A stretch of DNA of 64,000 nt from Rhinopomastus cyanomelas (taxonomy: Eukaryota > Chordata > Aves > Bucerotiformes > Rhinopomastidae): NCBI GenBank assembly GCA_013400115.1, contig VXBP01004452.1, positions 248,001 through 312,000 of the forward strand, written 5' to 3'. The first letter of the stretch is position 1. Every line of letters starts with the position of its first letter. The notes under the pieces are model-generated. The model ran no database searches, was not told the origin of the DNA, and was given only the letters and a program-made list of their open reading frames with translations. The translations under genes and the position numbers were made by a program. Positions 12,501 through 21,886 of the stretch are shown here, piece after piece.

Positions 12501-15500
12501 TGAGATGGAGCAGAGGTGATTCACAGGAACTACCCTCACCCAGGACACTGAATCATTTCAGCAGGAAAAGCCCTTTAAGCTCCTGGAGCCTAACCCCAGC
12601 CTTGCCAGGTACCCTCTACCTTACGTCCCTCATCTCCACAGCTTTTCACAGGGACTCCATCACTGCCCTGGGCCGGGTCTGGACAACCCTTGTGGGGAAG
12701 GAATTAATCCTAATGACCAATCTAACCCTCCCCTGGCACAACCTGGGTAGTTAATGCAGACAGTAGACGAGTTTGGCAGCTCAGCTGGTGTCCCCTCAGC
12801 AGGGGTCTCTCATGGCCAAGAAGCCAACATGACCCACTATCAACGACCACAACTTCTGGTGGGATCTTCACAAGTCCAAGGCCCAGTCTCCAAGAAATGA
12901 TGCAATGGAGGGGAAGAAAAACCTACACCAGTGATGATGAACCTCCTCCCAGCCCCATCTGCCTCCAGTTGCCCAGTCAGGTTCTCCTGGTAACCTCTTC
13001 TGTCCCACCCACCACAGCCCATCTCATGGTGGGAGCAGGTCCACCCCATTTGCCTGAGAGCCAACAGAACCAATCCAGCCTCAACAACTCCATACACTGG
13101 GAAAAGGCCCTAAGAAACCCTATTTATGGCTGAAGTTGGAGCCTCTCCACCTGCAGACCAGCCGCCCACCCTTCTTCCCCATCCTCACAGGGACAAACAC
13201 ACTGGGACACTCCAGTGAGGGCTGTGACTCGATTGCATTTGGGGCTTTGGAGCCCCAGAGCCAAAACCTGTCCTAGAACAGAGGGATGAGAATCCATAGG
13301 ATCATGGAATCACAGAAGAGTTTGGGTTCGAAGTGACCTCAGAGATCATCCAGTTCCAACCCCCTGCCATGGGCAGGGACATCTCTCACCAGACCAGGTT
13401 GCCCAGAGCCCCATCCAACAATCCCACCTCCCCAAGAACCAATGGGACCAACTCAGCCTCAACAACTTCATACACTATGAAAAGACCTGGAGAAACCCTA
13501 TTTATAACTGAAGCTGGAACCTCCCCATCTGCAGCACTTCCCCTGGTGCTGCCCCTTTTCACAGCCATACCCTCCGCTGGCTCCGGGTGCTGCTGTCGGG
13601 AAAGGCTGGGGAAAGCGGCTCCTCTGGGAAGATCCCACAGGGCACCAACCCAAAGCTCCTGCCCATCTGGGACTTCTTCTGCCTCTGAGCCCGGAACCTT
13701 GTCACTGTGGCTTCCACCTCGAGGCACAGCCGGCGGCTTTTCCTCAGAGCATCCTGCAGCCGCCGCTGGGCGGAGTCGTTGGCAATGACTTGGAAGAGTG
13801 GTATCCCGAACGTCTGAGGAGAACAGTCTGCAGAGAAGGGAAAAATGGGGTGGAAATGGGATGGGAAAGTGGCGTTAGATGGGAAAAACAAGCAGGGGCT
13901 ATTCCAGCATGGCCCATAGCTCAAATCTAATACAGAGAACACCAGGATGCTGTGAAGGCAACCATCACCAGGAAAGCAAAGAGGACAACAGAACATTGCA
14001 GAACATTAGGGATTAGAAGGGACCTTGAAAGATTATCCAAGTCCAACTGCCCCACCAGAACAGGATTCCCCTAGATCAGGGGTCCTCAAACTTTTTAAAC
14101 AGGGGGCCGGTTCACTGTCCCTCAGCCACTGTTGGGGGCTGGGCTATAGCTTGGAAAAAAATGAACTAATTCCTATGCACACTGCACATATTTTATTTGC
14201 AGTAGTGCACAAAAAAAGGAAAAATAATGCAATATTTAAAATGAAGAACAATTGTAATCAACAAAAGCAAATTATATTTCAATGTGTGCTTCCCACTGGT
14301 GCTGGCTGGTTTGTGCTGCCTGGCTTGTCCTCCCTGGGAGCTGGAGGGAGGGAGGGAGAGACGGGGGAACCACCCACTTCGCTGATACCACCACCCCCTT
14401 CCTCAGCCCTGCTGCCAATCAGCAGGAAGTCATCTGCGGCTGCTCAGTTTTGCCACCCCAACCCCAGGTAGGGTTCTGTAAATACCGTCGGGCCGCATTG
14501 AAGACCCCAGGGGAGCCATATGTGGCCCGTGCGCCGGGGTTTGAGGACCCCTGCCCTAGATCCAGTCACACAGGAACATGTCCAGGCGGGTTTTAAACAT
14601 CTCCAGAGAAAGAGACTCCACAATCCCGCTGGGCAGCAAGTGAAACCAATCTGGTTCATGGCAAGGAGATCCACAGCCTGAATCCAGGAGAGCAGCCCTG
14701 AAACTATGAGTATCCTCACACTCTCCATCCCTGCTGGGTCCTCCTCCAGCTCCCCAGGAGGACCTGGGCTGGGTGGGAAGAGCATCTCCAGTGATCCAAA
14801 GGGTAGATGCCTCCCCACGGAAAGCCCCAGGGCATCATATGGTGCTGAGGGCAGCGTGGTAGAGGGCTGCTGGAGGAGGAAGGAGATGCAGGGAGCTAGG
14901 AAGAAGATGCCAGGAAAACTGGCCTTCATCAAGGTGCTTGTTGCAGCTTGCCCCAGTTTTTCCCTGAACTTTCCTTCCTTTTGTGGGTTGCAGCCTCATG
15001 GAGATGCCATAGCCATGGTGTCTATGAAGCAGAGACCCTATCAATCATCTGAAACCTGTGATACAAAAGATTCCTACCACAACATAACCTTCAGTTCTCC
15101 ACAGGGTTTGGGCCAGGTTTGGCTGCTTAAGCTCAGTCTTGGAATTAATGGCATTTTCCCAAAATAACTCCTCCCCTCTGCTGACTTCCAGCCTCCACAG
15201 CAGCCTGGGCCAAGGGCTTTGGCCAGTGGAGCACAAGCCACAAGCCCATTTGCTGCTTCTTTGAGTGGGGATGCCTCAGATTTGTGATTGATGTCCTTCA
15301 AGGCACAGTAAAGCCAACCTCAACAGGAGATGAAGCACCTTGCTGAGTCTGTACTCTCACAGGTTAGCCCCATCAAAACCCACCAATTCCCTCAGTGAGC
15401 AGTGTGTAAAGGAGGCTGCTCACCTTTCTTCTCCTTCGAAAAACTCTCCAGCTTCTGGCGGATGGATTTGCTGCCCTTAGGTCCAGCTGTGAGGAGAAAG

Positions 15501-17820
15501 GGAAGCAAAGGGTCTGTGTCATTTGTTGTCTCCACATGGTGTCCCTTCAAAGGCACTTGCCATCCTGACAAAGGTAGGATGGAGCCTGCTGACCCAGGGC
15601 TGACCCTTACAGCAGAATCAAGCATGGCACTTGGTGCCATGGTCTAGCCTTGAGCTCTGTGGTGACAGGTTGGACTTGATGATCTATGAGGTCTCTTCCA
15701 ACCTTGATAATACTGTGATACTGTAATCTCAGTCAGCCAGATGGAGGACATGGGGCTCAGGGCAGCCTGACCTGGTGAGAGGTGTCCCTGCCCATGGCAG
15801 GGGGTTGGGACTGGGTGATCTCAGAGATCCCCTCCAACCTGTGAAAACACCCACCAGAATTGGTTGCTGCTCCTAGAGAGACCTTGAGTCCACACAGCAC
15901 CATCCAGGGACTGCACTCAGCAGTGGTGAACAGGAAACTCGTTCACCACCCACCCTAAGCCCTTCTAAGGGAAAATGACCCGTTCTGGCTCAGGCTCCCA
16001 AGAACTCTCTTCCTAGAAATAGCCTGTGCTGCTGTTTGGGTTATTCTGTGGGATTTAGAGGAAAGCTGCAGGAGCCCGTGTGAGCAGGAGGCGCCTGAGG
16101 AGCAGTCTGGGGTGGTGTTTCTGCAGCAACATCTGCGGTGCCTCATGCCAACCACCCAGTAACAGGAAGACAAAGAACAACGTGGAGACAAAACACACCA
16201 GTGAGGGAAAGAAAAGGCCACCAGCACAAGGTGGGATCACAATGTGCTGAGTCTGAGCACCAACACAGCTCCTCTCAGAGCCCAGCAGATGTTCTGGAGA
16301 GGAACAAACCATGAGGCAGCAGATCAGAAAGGGATCATCTGGGTCCTCAGAGAATAATCCTCGTTGGAAAGGACCTCCTAGAGAGGTCCAACCAGACTGA
16401 CAACAACAAAAACCCTAAATACCTGATGGATTGACAAATATACACTAACCCCCTCCATGCCCTGCTGCTATAGCAGGGAGTGAAGCACCACGTCTGCCCA
16501 TTTCTTAGACACATCCAGGGATGGCAACTCAACCACCTCCCCGGGAAGGCCCTTCCAGTGCTTCACTGCTCTTTCTGTCAAGAATGTCTTCCTAATATCC
16601 AGCATAAATCTCCCTTGCCTCAACTCGAGACCATTTCCCCTGGGTTTGTCATTAGTTCCTAAGAAGAAGACGCCAATCCCCACCTCTCTGCAACCTCCTT
16701 TCAGGTAGTTGTAGAGGGCAATGAGGTCCCCCCTCAGCCTCCTCTTCTCCAAACTAAACCTGCCCAGTTCCCTCAGCCTCTCCTCATATGACTGGTTCTC
16801 TAAACCCCTCACGGGTTGGTAGCTCTGCTCTGGACACATTCCAACATCTCAATGTCTTTCCTCTAATGAGTGGCCCAGAACTCACCCCAGTACTCGAGGT
16901 CTCACAAGGGCCAAGTACTGGGCCACGATAACTTCCCTTCTCCTGCCAACCACATTATTCCTGACCCAGGCCAGGATCCTGCTGGCCGCCTTGGCCACCT
17001 GGGCACAATGCTGGCTCATATTGAGCCGGCTATCTACCAGCACATACAGGTCCTTTCCTGTTGGGCAGCTCTCAAGCCACTCCTGTCCAGGATGCCTGAG
17101 CTGGTGTCTCCACAACTAAGTGAGATGAGGACAACCTCTTTCACACAAACCCGGTGCTATGCAGCCTACAAAGGTTTCCTCTTTCTTCATTATCTGCTGC
17201 CCAAACCACGGAACCACAGAATCGCTTGGGTTGGAGAAGCCCTTTAAGCTCCTTGAGTCCAACCCCAGCACTGCCAGGTCCCCACTGCCCCCTGCCCTTC
17301 ACCCACTCATCCAGACATGGGGACTCCCCACTGTCCTGGGCAGCCTGAGCCAGGCCTGGACAAGCCTTGTGGGAAAGGAATGTTTCCCCGTGGCCAACCT
17401 AAACCTCCCCCGGCGCAGCTCTGTTTCCTCTTTGTGCTGGACATTAATCCAAGGAGCAAGGCTTATCCCATCCCTACAGCATCCCGATAGTCCCAGCGGA
17501 AGACCCTGCCAAGTCAGATCCCATCTGGTTTGGATTAGGGGGCTCCAGCAGAATCACATTCTCACAGTCCTGTCGACACGCAAACCCTCCTCGAGAAGCT
17601 GATTTGAAGCAGAGAACAAAAAATTGAAATGACCACAGTGTGTCACAAAGACTTCTCCTTGGGCCTCAGCCCACCTGGGCAAGAGCACCCTCTCCCTTCT
17701 ACCTGCAGTCAGGCTGAGGTGTCCCAGAAGCAGCTTCTCCTGGAGCTGGTACAACACCAGCTCCTGCAGACTGGCCCGTTCCAGCTCCGAGAGGTTCTGC
17801 AGGGTGACAGGCTGCATCAT
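9583..17820 (-). CDS. ARHGAP36: ARHGAP36, Rho GTPase-activating protein family
   Basis: Exons: 17703-17859 (ATG at 17820), 15424-15486, 13571-13827, 12307-12499, 12010-12065, 11681-11831, 10890-11038, 9815-9985, 9583-9729. All phases fit, giving 434 residues. Residues about 1-15 (MMQPVTLQNLSELERASLQE) match the short human isoform start MVSIHSLSELERLKLQE. The RhoGAP domain is about residues 190-380: SVDSITDL, GIFRVGS (Arg219), REEFDQGLDV, VHDVAALLKEFLRDM, PPCHSDTLHRLL, PGNKMT, NLATIFGPN. REEFDQGLDV, DSLIP and PGNKMT favour ARHGAP36 over ARHGAP6 and ARHGAP40, and ENOX2 next door agrees. In mammals the protein antagonises PKA and activates Hedgehog output, with a GAP domain lacking the arginine finger; here the arginine is present. 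The basic PKA-inhibitory tract of mammals is not evident, though the 13.6-kb exon is Arg/Lys-rich. The C-terminus is short; the stop at 9583 could be replaced by a further exon. Confidence 0.83.
10035..10230 (-). mobile_element. CR1 3' fragment (ATTAGGGATTGGAAGG-type subfamily)
   Basis: It carries the reverse complement of a CR1 tail (ATTGGAAGGGACCTC, then CAGCAGGATCCCCTAGATCC and GTGGGTTTTAAATGTCTCC). It lies in the ARHGAP36 intron just before the exon at 9815-9985. It ends in sequence not typical of CR1 near 10230. Confidence 0.85.
10562..10680 (-). mobile_element. CR1 3' fragment
   Basis: It begins with ATCACAGAACATTAGGGATT-type tail sequence in reverse complement, followed by GGAAGGGACC and CAGCAGGATCACCTAGACC. 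It is a short copy of the same subfamily as the copy at 10035. Confidence 0.85.
11254..11620 (-). mobile_element. CR1 3' fragment
   Basis: Tail sequence (ATCATGAAATCACAGAAGGG, then TTGGAAGAAACCTCAGAGTT) is followed by the CATGGGCAGC / CAACCTGGCCTTGGACACTTCCAGGGATG block. It lies in an ARHGAP36 intron just downstream of the exon at 11681-11831. Confidence 0.85.
11637..11660 (+). repeat. Poly-G tract
   Basis: Plus-strand runs of three to eight G separated by single bases lie about 20 bases from the ARHGAP36 donor at 11680. Such a tract could form a G-quadruplex and is prone to sequencing error. Confidence 0.6.
12548..12750 (-). mobile_element. CR1 3' fragment (second subfamily)
   Basis: The reverse complement begins GAATCATTTCAG, then AAAAGCCCTTTAAGCTCCTGGAG and CAACCCTTGTGGGGAAGGAA. 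This is a CR1 variant also seen at 17205, 27325, 40545, 52630 and 57985. It is intronic in ARHGAP36. Confidence 0.8.
13290..13500 (-). mobile_element. CR1 3' fragment
   Basis: The tail (ATCATGGAATCACAGAAGAG) is followed by CAACCCCCTGCCATGGGCAGGGACATC, a common avian CR1 block. Sequence just upstream (about 13180-13290) resembles the flank of the copy at 11254 (about 11145-11254), so this CR1 and its flank may come from a segmental duplication within the gene. Confidence 0.85.
13985..14650 (-). mobile_element. CR1 3' fragment split by a hAT insertion
   Basis: CR1 tail sequence runs from about 13985 to 14076, stops inside the block CAGGATTCCCCTAGAT, and resumes at 14554 with CCCTAGATCCAGTC. 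Removing 14077-14553 and one 8-bp copy restores the order seen in the intact CR1 at 20365 and 22140. Confidence 0.9.
14077..14553. mobile_element. Non-autonomous hAT DNA transposon (Charlie-like)
   Basis: The 477-bp element has perfect 15-bp terminal inverted repeats, CAGGGGTCCTCAAAC at the left and its exact complement at the right. Both sides carry a perfect 8-bp target duplication, CCCTAGAT (14069-14076 and 14554-14561). The 8-bp duplication and CAGGG end are diagnostic of the hAT superfamily. The left end (GGGGGCCGGTTCACTG-type) and the right end (GGAGCCATATGTGGCCC-type) resemble Charlie-related elements known from opossum and other vertebrates; that match is from memory. It has no transposase frame, so it would have been moved by an enzyme encoded elsewhere. 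Confidence 0.92.
15630..15725 (+). mobile_element. CR1 3' tail, plus orientation
   Basis: The sequence GGACTTGATGATCTATGAGG followed by TCTTCCAACCTTGATAATACTGTGATACTGT is the sense 3' end of CR1 with its short terminal repeat. It lies in an ARHGAP36 intron about 150 bases upstream of the 63-bp exon. Confidence 0.8.
15778..15845 (+). mobile_element. CR1 fragment, plus orientation
   Basis: CATGGCAGGGGGTTGGGACT, then GGTGATCTCAGAGATCCCCTCCAACC, is sense CR1 sequence near the 3' end. It is very short. Confidence 0.7.
16345..17100 (-). mobile_element. CR1 with remnant of ORF2 3' end
   Basis: This is a longer copy of about 750 bp. On the minus strand, 16468-16839 is an open frame reading RLRELGRFSLEKRRLRGDL, ALYNYLKGG and HWKGLPGEVVELPSL, the typical C-terminal end of CR1 reverse transcriptase ORF2. 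It lies in the ARHGAP36 intron between the exons at 17703 and 15486. It is a dead, 5'-truncated copy. Confidence 0.9.
17205..17480 (-). mobile_element. CR1 3' fragment (second subfamily)
   Basis: The reverse-complement tail (AACCACAGAATCGCTTGGGT, TTGGAGAAGCCCTTTAAGCTCC) is followed by the CAGCACTGCCAGGTCCCC block. It lies directly downstream (about 220 bases) of the first coding ARHGAP36 exon. Confidence 0.85.
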
Positions 17821-17859
17821 GCTGGGTCGTCTTAGCAGAAGAGCTGAGATGAAGGTTCT

Positions 17860-20100
17860 CTGCAAAACACAAACACACAAGAAGTGTCAGGAGCTCATGG
17901 CAGAGACACTTTGTACAGGTCATGGACAAGTAGCCCATCCTCCCCTCCACCATGCCTTGCGGGGCTCTCCCTGATCTTTGCAGCCTCCTGCAAAGACCAG
18001 GGAAGGAAGTGCCAGCTCCCAGCACCTCATCCCACACCGACTCGGATGCTGCACCCTGTGCCAGTGCCCTGCCAGGGTGCAAAGAACAAGCAGAGGGGAG
18101 GACCAAGGTCACTGGCCAGGGAGACGAGGTCAGGGCACAGCCTACAAAGGGAAATAAAACTAACAAACATCCTAGAGCCAGTGATAAGGGTGCGAGAACT
18201 CACAGAGGAAGGAGGCAGGGCTGGACCTTGTACCAGCCTCACCCCAGCTCCGGCTGCCCCCTCCTTCCCCTGTGCCCACAGAGGGCTGGGGCTGAGCTGC
18301 TTTGGGGCAGGATTTCTACTGATGAAGATGCTACATCCCATAAAAATAAATACATGGCACAGAGTGGCGATGAACCCTGCAGGAGACACTGCAAAGAGGA
18401 TTCAGACACAGGCACAGAGATGCCTCAAACATCTGATGTGAACACCCAGCAACCTCAGGATGATTAAAACAGGGTGCTCCACATGCACCAGATTCAGCGT
18501 GAACCACCCTGGCAGAGCTGATGTGATCCCACTCACTGGCAGCTGGACATAGCACTGACCCCTCTGGGTTTGGAGTGAAGGGGATGGAGCCCCGCAACAC
18601 TGGCTCAAGCTTCAGGAGACATCCTGGCCTTGCTGGAAAAGGGCCTTTTCTACTGTTAAACCATCCCAGGAGCTGATCTATCGGCTCTGTAACTTGCATG
18701 GCCACCCCACAGCTTCCCACTCCTCCACGATCCCTGCTCCAAAATCCCCTCAGCCACCAGCTGTGACCACAGAACGTGGTTCTTTGCACCTTCCATCCTG
18801 CAGAACATTAAAGATCCCTGTGGAAGGGCGAAGTGGCTCTTCAAGAATGTGATTTATTTACTGTCTCATGTAGGTCTTGAACTAAACCAAACTGATCCCA
18901 CCACACTTTGCACATCCAGCAAGAACACCCCCAGCACCAGCTCTGGTGATTTTGCTGCCCCACAGACAAGGGTTGAGCAGAAGCAGTGCCCAAGCGGGAG
19001 CCTCCTGAGCAGCTCTCCTGCCCAGGGGTTGACAGACGGACCCCAGGGAAGGACATGCTGAGGGAATTTACCTTTCCGCAGAAGTTCCCAGCCCTGAGCA
19101 GGAGGGATGGTGCAAGCAGAGAATGCAGCTGCCTTGGGGTGAAGAGGAGGACACCCAAAGAGAGGAGCAGAGTTGGAAAAGCAGGAAGGGGTCAGGGCCA
19201 GCGGCTGCTTATCTGGCCCTACCAGCACTACAGGAATAGCCCCATAAAACACCCTCTTTTCCAGCACCCTGATAAACCCCCACTCCCCCTGTTAACCCCA
19301 AACCTGGCCTTGCTTATGGCTGCAAGCAAGATGGGGACCACCAGCAGCAGCTTCCCACTCGTAGGGTGATCCCCCATACGGCAGCAGGGAGTTCACTCCA
19401 GCCTGTTGTGCTTCCAACGAAGAGGAAAAGGCAGTGGTGGAACAGCAAGAGCACTGGGAAAGCTCCTTCAGAAGAGAATGGCGCAGAAGGAATGTTGCTA
19501 ACTTGAAAACAGGATTAAGATGCCGTTTGCTGGGAGCGTGAACACAACGATTCCTCCCTGCAGCGACTTTCTCCACTTATTTTTGGGACTGGGATCTATT
19601 TAGGCAAACCCCTTGGGGAAAAGCTCAGCTCAGGCACCCCTTCTATTCTCCAAGGAGCTGCAGTTGCTCCTTGGAGCTTCCAGCAGCTTTCTCCCATTTC
19701 CCAAATGGGAAGAAGGACTGACATTTACCTTTCCCATTTACCTGTTGCAGCAGGACCGGACAGCAGCCTGCGCTTCCTTCTCCCTCCTTCCAGATCAAGG
19801 ATTTCAAAGCAGCGTCTCCACTGTGAAGCGGGAGAAAGGTCACTGCCTGCTGGCTGGAGGAGAAGCGGAGAAGTGACGAAGAAGAGATGCTGCAGACCAG
19901 CACGGCTGAGGGGAGGAGAAGGGGGGGACAAGAATGGGAATTTTCTGCCAAAAGCAATGAGAGCCAGAAACATCACTGTGTGCAGAGAGGGCAGGGCTTC
20001 ATGGGAAGGAGCAGCTCTTCCCATGGTGGGTGCTGATGTGCTTTGGCAGGGGATCAGTCATTGCTCAACCGACTCCTCACAGCCCCAGGCTGTCCCACTT
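17860..20100 (-). other. ARHGAP36 5' region with candidate untranslated exons
   Basis: The acceptor at 17860 (TTTTGCAG) shows that at least one more upstream exon exists. Two well-formed minus-strand donors could end it: CTGCAACAG then GTAAAT at 19742, and GCGGAAAG then GTAAAT at 19072. I could not link either to a coding start, so translation from the ATG at 17820 is assumed. No equivalent of the hydrophobic N-terminus of the long human isoform was found. Confidence 0.35.
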
Positions 20101-20364
20101 ACCTGTTGGTGACCAGGGCACCCACTGAAGCATTGGCTGATGCAGCAGGTGAAACCCCAAAGGAGAATTTGCTGCCTGGGTGCTGGTTACAGAGGGACTG
20201 AGGATGGATTTCCACCCATCTCAGGTCTGAGTGACCTCAGGGATCCCCTGCAAAGCTCTGCCTTGGAATAGCTCCCAGAGCTGATGGGATAGAGGGACTT
20301 CTGCCTCCTGCAGTATGTTACGACAAGACCACAGAAGGTTTGGATTGGAAGGCACTTCAGAGAT

Positions 20365-20880
20365 CACAGAATCACAGAACATTAGGGATTGGAAGGGATC
20401 TCGAAAGATCAGCCAGTCCAATCTCCACACCACAGCAGGATCCCCTAGATCCAGTTGCACAGGAACACGGCCGGGTGGGTTTTAAATGTCTCCAGAGACA
20501 CAAAGACTCCACAGACTCCCTGGGCAGCCTGTTCCGGTGCTCCATCATCCTCACTGGGAAGAAGTTCCTTCTCAGATTGATGTGGAACCTCCTGTGTTCC
20601 AGCTCTCACCTATTGCCCCTTGTCCGATCATTGGGTGCCACTGAGCAGAGCCTGGCTCCATCCTCCAGACACCCACCCTTTCCATATTTATAAACATGAA
20701 TAAGAGCACCACCCCTCAGTCTCCTTTTTTCCAAGCTCAAGAGACCCAGCTCCCTCAGCCTTTCCTCATCAGGAAGGTGTTTCACTCCATCATCCAGAAG
20801 CCCCATGTCAGCAGAAGACTCAGCCTGAAGCACCCATCTCCTTTCCTGTAACAGGTGACGTAAGCTGGGTGAGGAAAAGA
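20365..20880 (-). mobile_element. CR1 3' copy, about 515 bp
   Basis: The tail begins AATCACAGAACATTAGGGAT and runs through all typical blocks, including TTCCAGCTCTCACC, CACTGAGCAGAGCCTGGCTCC and CCTTTTTTCCAAGCTCAAG. It lies immediately beyond the ENOX2 poly(A) signal, between ENOX2 and ARHGAP36. Confidence 0.9.
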
Positions 20881-20917
20881 AAGCAGCAGGGCCAATATTT
20901 GCCCATAAAAAAAGGTG

Positions 20918-20923
20918 TTTATT
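20918..20923 (-). terminator. ENOX2 polyadenylation signal (AATAAA)
   Basis: AATAAA on the minus strand lies about 970 bases after the ENOX2 stop codon and just before the CR1 at 20365-20880. It is the first good signal I see in the 3' untranslated region. Confidence 0.5.
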
Positions 20924-21886
20924 CCTTAAAAAGACAATGTTCACCTGCAGTGACACTACTGTTCAGGATTTTCACCTGCTTCCAGTGTAGCAACCTCCAG
21001 CAGGAGGAGTAGCAAAGCAGGTGGTGGCACTGCAAAGAGCACAAGAGGTTTTCAGGAAAGCTCAGTCCTGCTGAAAGAGGAAAGCCCAGAGAGGGGAGGC
21101 AACAGCACCAAGGACTTGCCCAGCCCGTGCTGGGATTTACAGCAGAGCTGTCACCCTGCAGAACCAGCTCTGAGACCTCAGAGCTTCAGGAAGGCAAAAG
21201 GAGCACAGAGTGTCCTCTTGAACCTTCTGTGACAATGGGAAACAGAAAGACCCAACTCCAGTCCCAGTGTCAGCAGCAGAATTCAAGGGGTTTTCCATCA
21301 CAGCTGGGTTTCTATGACACAGGCTGGTGGTGACAGACAGGAGATGCCTGTCACAGCATACAAGGGCTTTCTGCAGGAGTTGGCAGGGCTCAAAGAGCTT
21401 TGAACCATATCTGAAAAGGGAAAATACGGCTTGAGACAGTCCAGGGATGGTCAGCACAGCAATGTTTTTTCTTCTATGCTTTTGGTGGTTCTAGAACCCA
21501 GAGAGCATCCCCCTTTGTTGATGCTTCATAGCTCAGTCCATGGCTGTTCCTACCAGTAAACAGAAGGTACAGGATGAGAGGTTTGGGCACACAAACGCAT
21601 TGACATTGGCAAAACACACGGTCAACAAACCGTGCTCAAAAATACCAGACGTGGAGTCTTTTCCCCAAAAAAAAATTACTCAACAGCACTTGTCCATCAA
21701 TAAACAACGGAACAAAGCAGCTACAGAACTTGGTGCTTCCCCTGGTGCTGTTCTCCAGAGCTTCACTTACAATTATCCCACCAGAGTCCATGAGGTTTGC
21801 AGGATCATCATAAGAAACAGAGGTAAGAGGTCCCAGGCTTTCCTGGAGAACGTAACTCATTGCTATTTGCAGCATTAAGTCAAAGC

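Noticed and set aside
14025..14471. 148-residue frame over the hAT element
   Set aside because: It spans the CR1-hAT junction and does not resemble a transposase. The element is non-autonomous.
15045..15301. Short minus-strand frames upstream of the 63-bp ARHGAP36 exon
   Set aside because: They lie in the intron and do not match the RhoGAP family. The flanking exons join in phase without them.
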